Assembly: GCA_021812735.1 (NCBI GenBank)
Contig: JAKAMV010000105.1
Span: 1-17,805 of the forward strand
Reading direction: 5' to 3'
Source: Chloroflexota bacterium
GTDB lineage: Bacteria; Chloroflexota; Limnocylindria; Limnocylindrales; CSP1-4
Length of the DNA: 17,805 nucleotides
How positions within the stretch are numbered: position 1 is the stretch's first letter; every line of letters starts with the position of its first letter. A program made the translations under genes and the position numbers. Of the stretch, positions 13,624 through 17,805 are shown piece by piece. The notes under the pieces were generated by a model that worked only from the letters and a program-made list of their open reading frames with translations, made no database searches and was not told the DNA's origin.

Positions 13624-14048
13624 GTCGGCATCGTAGCGCCTGGCAGACGCCAATTCGCCGCAGTGAGGTCCTTGTCCTCCATCTCCCACGCGTGGTCGAG
13701 CATGTGGAAGCACGAGTGCCGGATGAGGAACGGCAGCGTCCACGTTCGCATGCGCCGCTTCACCTCGCCGGCGTTGTACGCCCGCATCGCCGCGAGGTAG
13801 GCCGCGCGGTGCTGGCGGAGTCCGTCGGCCGTGAGTGCCGCGCGCTCGGGGATCCGCAGCCCGACCTGCTTGGCGAACAGCTCGCTCTCGGTGCGGATGG
13901 CGTGGCGGACGATCTGGTCGCGGTCTCGCCCGCCCCCGCGCGGGCCCTTGCGCATCTCCGGGGCCACGCGTGCGGCGACGTCGTCGAGGAACGTCCAGCA
14001 GGCCCGCAGGATGGCGATTCCGCGCTCGATCACCGTGCGGAGAGGCAT
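13620..14048 (-). CDS. DinB-like four-helix protein, N-terminally short
   Basis: About 142 residues matching the C-terminal part of a family of DinB-fold proteins common in Chloroflexota and Actinobacteria: EMRKGPRGGGRDRDQIVRHA, ESELFAKQVGLRIP, and a C-terminal helix FLIRHSCFHMLDHAWEMEDK with several His residues that may hold a metal. From memory, relatives carry roughly 80 more residues in front of the GPRGGGRDRD block; here the space upstream is taken by the divergent lipoprotein gene, so this is a short or 5'-truncated member. The start is uncertain: ATG 14048, ATG 14078 and TTG 14159 are in frame and none has a strong ribosome binding site. It is translationally coupled to the ACT-domain gene. 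The function is unknown. Confidence 0.6.
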   Translation of the reverse strand: MPLRTVIERGIAILRACWTFLDDVAARVAPEMRKGPRGGGRDRDQIVRHAIRTESELFAKQVGLRIPERAALTADGLRQHRAAYLAAMRAYNAGEVKRRMRTWTLPFLIRHSCFHMLDHAWEMEDKDLTAANWRLPGATMPT

Positions 14049-14112
14049 GCCGCAACTATGGCACGCCCCAGGCCCCATGCGGCCCGCCAGCACGTAGGGG
14101 CGGCCGATTGTC

Positions 14113-14140
14113 TTGCGCAGCGTCGTACCGTCGGTAATGA
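14113..14140 (+). promoter_or_regulatory. Weak promoter candidate for the lipoprotein gene
   Basis: TTGCGC (14113-14118), a 16-base spacer and TAATGA (14135-14140) lie in a short AT-richer stretch and would give a leader of about 35 bases. Both hexamers match the consensus poorly. Confidence 0.25.
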
Positions 14141-14181
14141 CTGCTAACTGACTTGGCAATTGCCGACGAGGCGGCGAAACC

Positions 14182-15402
14182 GTGAAGCGCCCTCAGCTCC
14201 TCCTCGTGCTGCTCCTGACGTCGTCCCTGGCGGGGTGCGGATCGACCCCGACCCCCGCGTCGCCCTCGCCGGGCGCGGAGGGCAGCGCCAGCCCGACCAC
14301 CGGGTCAGTCGGCCCCTGGCAGGTCGCCAACGTGGCCCTTCCGGCGGCGGTCACGACGGCGCCGTCGCTCGAGCCGGGCTACCAGTGCCACCCCTGCCAC
14401 TTCCTGGCCGAGGACCAGCTGCTCGCCGTCGCCCCAACCGCGACCGGCCTGATCGCGGTCGGCGTCCAGCAGCCGCCGGCGGAGGCGACGGCGTTCACCT
14501 CGACCGACGGGGTGAGCTGGCGGCTGCTGCCCGGCTTCACCGGGGCGAAGACCACGACCGCCATCGGGATCGCGTCGAGCGGCAGCCGGTCCGTGATCGT
14601 GGGCCTCGACTCGAGCGGCGCCACCTCCTGGGCGTCGAGCGGTGCCGCGTGGACCCAGGCGCCCCGGCAGCGGGATCTGCTCGTCGCCTACGCGGCCGGG
14701 GCGATGACCTCGGTCGCGCCGCTCGCGGCCGGCTTCGTCGCCGGCGGGTACCGCGATGACCCGCTCCACGACACGGCCTCTGCCGCCGTCTGGCGCTCTG
14801 CTGATGGCCTCATCTGGCGCCTGGACGCGACGCTGGCCGTATTCGCGGGCGGCCGCATCCTGGGCATCGCGGCGGCGGGCGGCACCGTGGTGGCGGTCGG
14901 CACCGACGGCGATCCCAACTACGGGCCGGTCGGGGCATGGCGATGGACTGCGGCCGACGGCTGGCTGCGCGCGCGGGTGCAGCCGGACGACGGGGGTGCG
15001 ATGCGGGCAGTCGTCGCCACCTCCTCGGGATTCCTCGCGGTGGGCCTCAACGGCCATGACGATGGGGCCATGTCGTGGACGTCGCCGGACGGCCTGACCT
15101 GGACCGCGGCGCCCGACCAGCCGTCGTTCCACTTCGGGCAGCTGGCGATGCGCATGCAGTCGATCGCTCGGGGGCCGGACGGATTCATCGCGGGAGGCTG
15201 GCGCTCGGACGTCGCCAAGGGCTCCGCCGTCACCTGGACGTCGGCGGACGGCGTGACCTGGCGGCCGTGGGTGTGGGAGCCCGCGTTCTCGGGCGGCCAG
15301 ATCACCGGGATGGCCACGCTCGGTGCGACGGCCATCGCGGTCGGCAGGACGGGCTACCCCGACTGGAACCAGGCCACCGTCTGGCTGAACCCGTCGCCGT
15401 GA
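14182..15402 (+). CDS. Secreted lipoprotein with propeller-like repeats
   Basis: A 406-residue exported protein. Residues 1-18 are a signal peptide (MKRPQLLLVLLLTSSLAG) with lipobox LAGC, so Cys19 should be lipidated. A Ser/Pro/Thr-rich linker follows. The rest has about six repeats some 50 residues apart, each with an S-x-DG-x-x-W-like turn: TSTDGVSW, ASSGAAW, RSADGLIW, TAADGWL, TSPDGLTW and TSADGVTW. Such repeats are typical of sialidase/BNR-like beta propellers, here probably six-bladed. A CHPCHF pair before the first blade could form a disulfide. The start is GTG with GAGG about ten bases upstream. It probably binds something at the cell surface; no catalytic residues are recognisable. 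It is not clearly linked to the neighbouring genes. Confidence 0.85.
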   Translation: MKRPQLLLVLLLTSSLAGCGSTPTPASPSPGAEGSASPTTGSVGPWQVANVALPAAVTTAPSLEPGYQCHPCHFLAEDQLLAVAPTATGLIAVGVQQPPAEATAFTSTDGVSWRLLPGFTGAKTTTAIGIASSGSRSVIVGLDSSGATSWASSGAAWTQAPRQRDLLVAYAAGAMTSVAPLAAGFVAGGYRDDPLHDTASAAVWRSADGLIWRLDATLAVFAGGRILGIAAAGGTVVAVGTDGDPNYGPVGAWRWTAADGWLRARVQPDDGGAMRAVVATSSGFLAVGLNGHDDGAMSWTSPDGLTWTAAPDQPSFHFGQLAMRMQSIARGPDGFIAGGWRSDVAKGSAVTWTSADGVTWRPWVWEPAFSGGQITGMATLGATAIAVGRTGYPDWNQATVWLNPSP

Positions 15403-15416
15403 CGGGACCCCACCGA

Positions 15417-15435
15417 GGCTCGGCGACGCCGAGCC
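15417..15435 (+). terminator. Hairpin after the lipoprotein gene
   Basis: A perfect 8-bp stem GGCTCGGC and GCCGAGCC with a three-base loop starts 15 bases after the lipoprotein stop. It lacks a T-run, as often in very GC-rich genomes, so it is a probable but unproven terminator. Confidence 0.5.
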
Positions 15436-15717
15436 GACCAGCCCGCCGCCGAAGCTCGTCGCCTGTCCGCCACCCCGGCACGGCCGGCGCGACCGTGAGA
15501 CGGCAGCGATGAGCCGGATCGCCTCGAGCGACCCGGCGCCGCTCCGTGCAATGGGCCGGCTCAGCCGCAGCGACCTGCTGTGGGTGGCGGCCTGCGGCAA
15601 TCGCGACCGGGTCGGTCGCGCTCGACAGGCTGGCCGCGGCGGCTGACCGGCAGCAGCTCGCCGGCGCGGCGCGCCACCCGACGCCCCGTGAGCTGTTCTG
15701 CATCTTAGTGATCCCTT

Positions 15718-15746
15718 TTGACAGTCTCCGCCGCATCATGCAATCT
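15718..15746 (+). promoter_or_regulatory. Promoter candidate of the deoR-type/E1 operon, possibly leaderless
   Basis: TTGACA (15718-15723), preceded by a T-run, then 17 bases and CAATCT (15741-15746). The predicted start of transcription, near 15753, coincides with the first of two tandem GTG codons of the reading frame, which suggests a leaderless mRNA. Confidence 0.45.
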
Positions 15747-15752
15747 GGTGGC

Positions 15753-16553
15753 GTGGTGACAGGGCCCGCTCCCCGCTTGGACGAGACGCCCGGCCGGGAT
15801 CTCGTGCCCCAGCGGCGGCAGCGCATCCTCGACATCGTCGGCACGCGGCGCGCGGCGCGGCTGGAGGACTTGAGCTTCGCCCTGGGCGTCTCCACCGCCA
15901 CGGTCCGCCGTGACCTCGACGGTCTCGCAGCGCAGGGCCTCCTGCGTCGCGTGCACGGCGGCGCGGTGGCTCCCGGGGGCTCGGCGGAGCCGCACTTCGA
16001 GACGAAGGCGGGCGAGGCGGCCGCGGAGAAGGAGCGCATCGCTGCAAAGGCGGTCTCGCTCATCGCCCCCGACGACGTCATCTATCTCGACAGCGGCAGC
16101 ACGGTCCTGGCGGCGGCGCGCCTGCTGCGTGGCTGGGATGGGCTGACCGTCGTCACCAACAGCCTGCCCGTGGCGGTCGAGCTCGGCGGGCACGGGCCCC
16201 GCGTCATCCTGATCGGCGGCGAATTCCGCGCAACGAGCCAGGCCCTCGTCGGCCCGCTCTCCCGCCACGTGCTCGAGAACGTACACGTTCGCAGAGCCCT
16301 GTTCGGCGCGTACGCCCTCTCGATCGAGGAGGGGCTGTCGACGACCGACGCCGCTGAGGCCTTCACGAAGGAGCTCGCGCTGGAACGCGCAACCGAGGTG
16401 ATCGTCCTCGCCGACAGCCGCAAGCTCGGGGCCACGTCGTTCGCCCTCGCCGGCCGACTCGACCAGATCGACGTCCTCATCACCGACGGCGGCATCGACC
16501 ACCGCCTCGCCCGCCAACTCCAGAAGCGCGGGATCACGGTGATCACGGCGTGA
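15753..16553 (+). CDS. DeoR-family transcriptional regulator
   Basis: About 266 residues. The N-terminal winged helix carries the DeoR signature: PQRRQRILDIVGTRR, LEDLSFALGVSTATVRRDLD and GLLRRVHGGAV. The C-terminal DeoRC sensor domain has IYLDSGSTVLAAARLL, VVTNSLPVAVEL, VILIGGEFRATSQALVGPL, ADSRKLGATSFA and a final VLITDGG. Proteins of this type usually repress sugar genes and are released by a phosphorylated sugar. The start is GTG 15753 or 15756; ATG 15738 is also in frame but falls inside the predicted promoter. The E1-type dehydrogenase gene begins 49 bases after the stop, so the pair probably forms an operon with the regulator controlling it. Confidence 0.9.
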   Translation: MVTGPAPRLDETPGRDLVPQRRQRILDIVGTRRAARLEDLSFALGVSTATVRRDLDGLAAQGLLRRVHGGAVAPGGSAEPHFETKAGEAAAEKERIAAKAVSLIAPDDVIYLDSGSTVLAAARLLRGWDGLTVVTNSLPVAVELGGHGPRVILIGGEFRATSQALVGPLSRHVLENVHVRRALFGAYALSIEEGLSTTDAAEAFTKELALERATEVIVLADSRKLGATSFALAGRLDQIDVLITDGGIDHRLARQLQKRGITVITA

Positions 16554-16602
16554 CGCGGCCGAACGGAACCGCCTCGCGCCCGCTCAGACTCTTGGAGGCC
16601 AA

Positions 16603-17805
16603 GTGACGCGCAACGTCCGACCCGACCCGACCATCGTCTACAAGAGCGACGCCCGCCCGGACTTCGCGCCGTTCGAGGAGCCGCTGGGCTCGGTCCGCGG
16701 GTTCGCGTACGCGGGCGACCTCTCGTCCGAGGTCGCGGCCGGACGACTGGACAAGGCGGGCGCCCTCGCCCTGCTCGACGACATGCTCGCGATCCGCGCG
16801 ATGGAGGAGATGATCGTCCGGCTGCGGGGCGGCGGCGGCTACGATCCCCTCCCGGGCTACGACTACCGCGGCCCCACGCACGTCTCGATCGGCCAGGAGG
16901 CGTCGGCGGTGGGGGCCAGCTCCGTCCTGCGCGTCGGCGACAACGTCACCAGCTCGCACCGCGGCCACGGCGACGCGATCGCCAAGGGGTTCTCCGCCCT
17001 CCGCCAGATGACGGCGGAGCAGCTCCGGGACCGGCTCGGCCGGCCGGACGGCAGCCGCGACGAGCTGCTCGCAGCGGCGCTCGAGGAGCACCTCTACCGC
17101 GTGGTCGCCGAGCTGTTCGGCAAGGACGAGGGGTACGGCCGGGGCCGCGGCGGCGGCATGCACATCGGCGACTTCTCCACCGGCAACCTGGGCGCCAACG
17201 CGATCGTCGGCGGCTCGGTGCCCATCGCGACCGGCGCGGCGATGGCCCGCCGCTACCAGGAGTCCGACGGCGTGGTGTGCTGCTTCGCGGGCGACGGCGC
17301 GTACGCCAACGGCGTGGTGCTCGAGTCGCTCAACTGGGCGGCCCAGGCGCAGTGGACCAACCACTACGCGGGGGCCCGGCCGTACGGCCTGCCGGTGATC
17401 TACTTCATCCAGAACAACCACTACGGCATGACCCACCGCACCGACGACGAGGTCATGGGCGTGCGCCACCTCGCCCGGCGCGCCGCTGGCTTCGCGGACG
17501 GCGGCATGCACGCCGAGGTGGTCAACGGCATGGACGTGCTGGCGGTCCGCGACGCGGTCGCGCGCGCCGCGGAGCTGTGCCGGCGGGGCGAGGGCCCCGT
17601 GCTCATCGAGGCGTCGACGTACCGCTACTACGGCCACTCGCTGTCCGACCCGCGCAACGAGTACCGGACCCGCGAGGAGGAGGCGGCCTGGCGCGCCGTC
17701 GACCCGATCGAGACCTTCCGGGCGCAGCTCGTCGCGTCCGGCCTCGCCACGGCCGACGAGGTCGCCGCCGCGGCCGCCGCGGCCGCCAGCACGTCCATGC
17801 CGTTG
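16603..17805 (+). CDS. TPP-dependent dehydrogenase E1 component, alpha-type domain, cut by window edge
   Basis: The visible 401 codons form an E1 alpha-type TPP enzyme with a longer N-terminus than the one in the left operon. Family blocks are GPTHVSIGQEASAVGAS, SSHRGHGDAIAKG, GRGRGGGMHIGDF, GANAIVGGSVPIATG, the TPP motif starting GDGAYANGVVLESLNWAAQ and ending in QNNHYGM, and YRYYGHSLSDP. Between GDG and NN there is an insertion (TNHYAGARPYG) that lengthens the TPP motif, and another insertion with many charged residues follows SHRGHGDAIAKG. These traits and the open frame suggest a single-chain alpha-beta fused E1, but its C-terminal half is outside the window. The GTG at 16603 has GGAGG four bases upstream. 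It probably acts on a different 2-oxoacid or hydroxyketone from the left E1. Confidence 0.88.
   Translation, partial: MTRNVRPDPTIVYKSDARPDFAPFEEPLGSVRGFAYAGDLSSEVAAGRLDKAGALALLDDMLAIRAMEEMIVRLRGGGGYDPLPGYDYRGPTHVSIGQEASAVGASSVLRVGDNVTSSHRGHGDAIAKGFSALRQMTAEQLRDRLGRPDGSRDELLAAALEEHLYRVVAELFGKDEGYGRGRGGGMHIGDFSTGNLGANAIVGGSVPIATGAAMARRYQESDGVVCCFAGDGAYANGVVLESLNWAAQAQWTNHYAGARPYGLPVIYFIQNNHYGMTHRTDDEVMGVRHLARRAAGFADGGMHAEVVNGMDVLAVRDAVARAAELCRRGEGPVLIEASTYRYYGHSLSDPRNEYRTREEEAAWRAVDPIETFRAQLVASGLATADEVAAAAAAAASTSMPL

Larger units (their letters stand above)
15403..15752. other. Intergenic region before the deoR-type gene
   Basis: These 350 bases contain the hairpin at 15417-15435 and, at their end, the promoter candidate at 15718-15746. 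A 44-codon frame from ATG 15509 has no good ribosome binding site and no recognisable motif, so I do not call it a gene. Confidence 0.45.

Noticed and set aside
15509..15650. 44-codon frame between the lipoprotein and DeoR genes
   Set aside because: It has no ribosome binding site, no motif and a composition typical of random GC-rich sequence.
16278..16291. Inverted repeat GAACGT-AC-ACGTTC
   Set aside because: It lies inside the DeoR coding region at an ordinary codon stretch, far from any promoter, and is short enough to be chance.

Overview
This is a GC-rich bacterial chromosomal segment with tightly packed genes, many GTG and TTG starts and good Shine-Dalgarno sites. Gene content (glucitol-family PTS, SorC and DeoR regulators, a lipoprotein with repeated S-x-DG-x-x-W motifs, a protein of the GPRGGGRDRD family) and composition suggest a soil-type Chloroflexota or high-GC actinobacterial lineage. 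There is no rRNA or other taxonomic marker, so this is only an impression. No mobile element, CRISPR array, tRNA or rRNA gene was found.

Left block (1-6305, minus strand). One long operon reads leftward: gutM, srlA (IIC2), the IIC1 and IIB halves of SrlE as two separate genes, srlB (IIA), a DRL-type (DXP reductoisomerase-like, homoserine-dehydrogenase-like) oxidoreductase with a SAF domain, then E1 alpha, E1 beta and a lipoyl E2 of a 2-oxoacid/acetoin dehydrogenase complex, cut by the window edge. A strong sigma70-like promoter with an inverted repeat at its start point precedes gutM. Next to it, in the same direction, lies ptsI (PTS enzyme I, 6366-8138).

Middle block (8278-12328, plus strand), divergent from ptsI: a degenerate IspD-like protein, an intact-looking IspD (MEP cytidylyltransferase family), a small zinc-ribbon protein, a SorC-family sugar-responsive regulator and a HAD phosphatase, partly overlapping. 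The ptsI/ispD-like intergenic region carries a palindrome nearly identical to part of the operator at the gutM promoter, so one regulator, most simply the SorC protein, probably controls both operons.

Most interesting reading: in enteric glucitol operons the gene after the PTS genes encodes the polyol-phosphate dehydrogenase. Here that slot holds a relative of DRL, the Brucella enzyme interconverting DXP and MEP, and the neighbouring operon holds IspD, the next MEP-pathway enzyme. A PTS that imports a methyl-branched tetritol such as 2-C-methyl-D-erythritol would deliver MEP. DRL in the oxidative direction would give DXP, a methyl ketone with an alpha-hydroxyl like acetoin, which an acetoin-dehydrogenase-like complex could cleave to acetyl-CoA and glyceraldehyde 3-phosphate. 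This is inference, but it accounts for PTS, DRL, E1/E2 and IspD together.

Right block (12373-17805): a small zinc-ribbon protein, a translationally coupled pair (shortened DinB-like protein and two-ACT-domain GcvR-like protein) on the minus strand, a propeller-like lipoprotein on the plus strand, then a DeoR-family regulator followed by a second, divergent E1 alpha-type TPP dehydrogenase running off the right edge.
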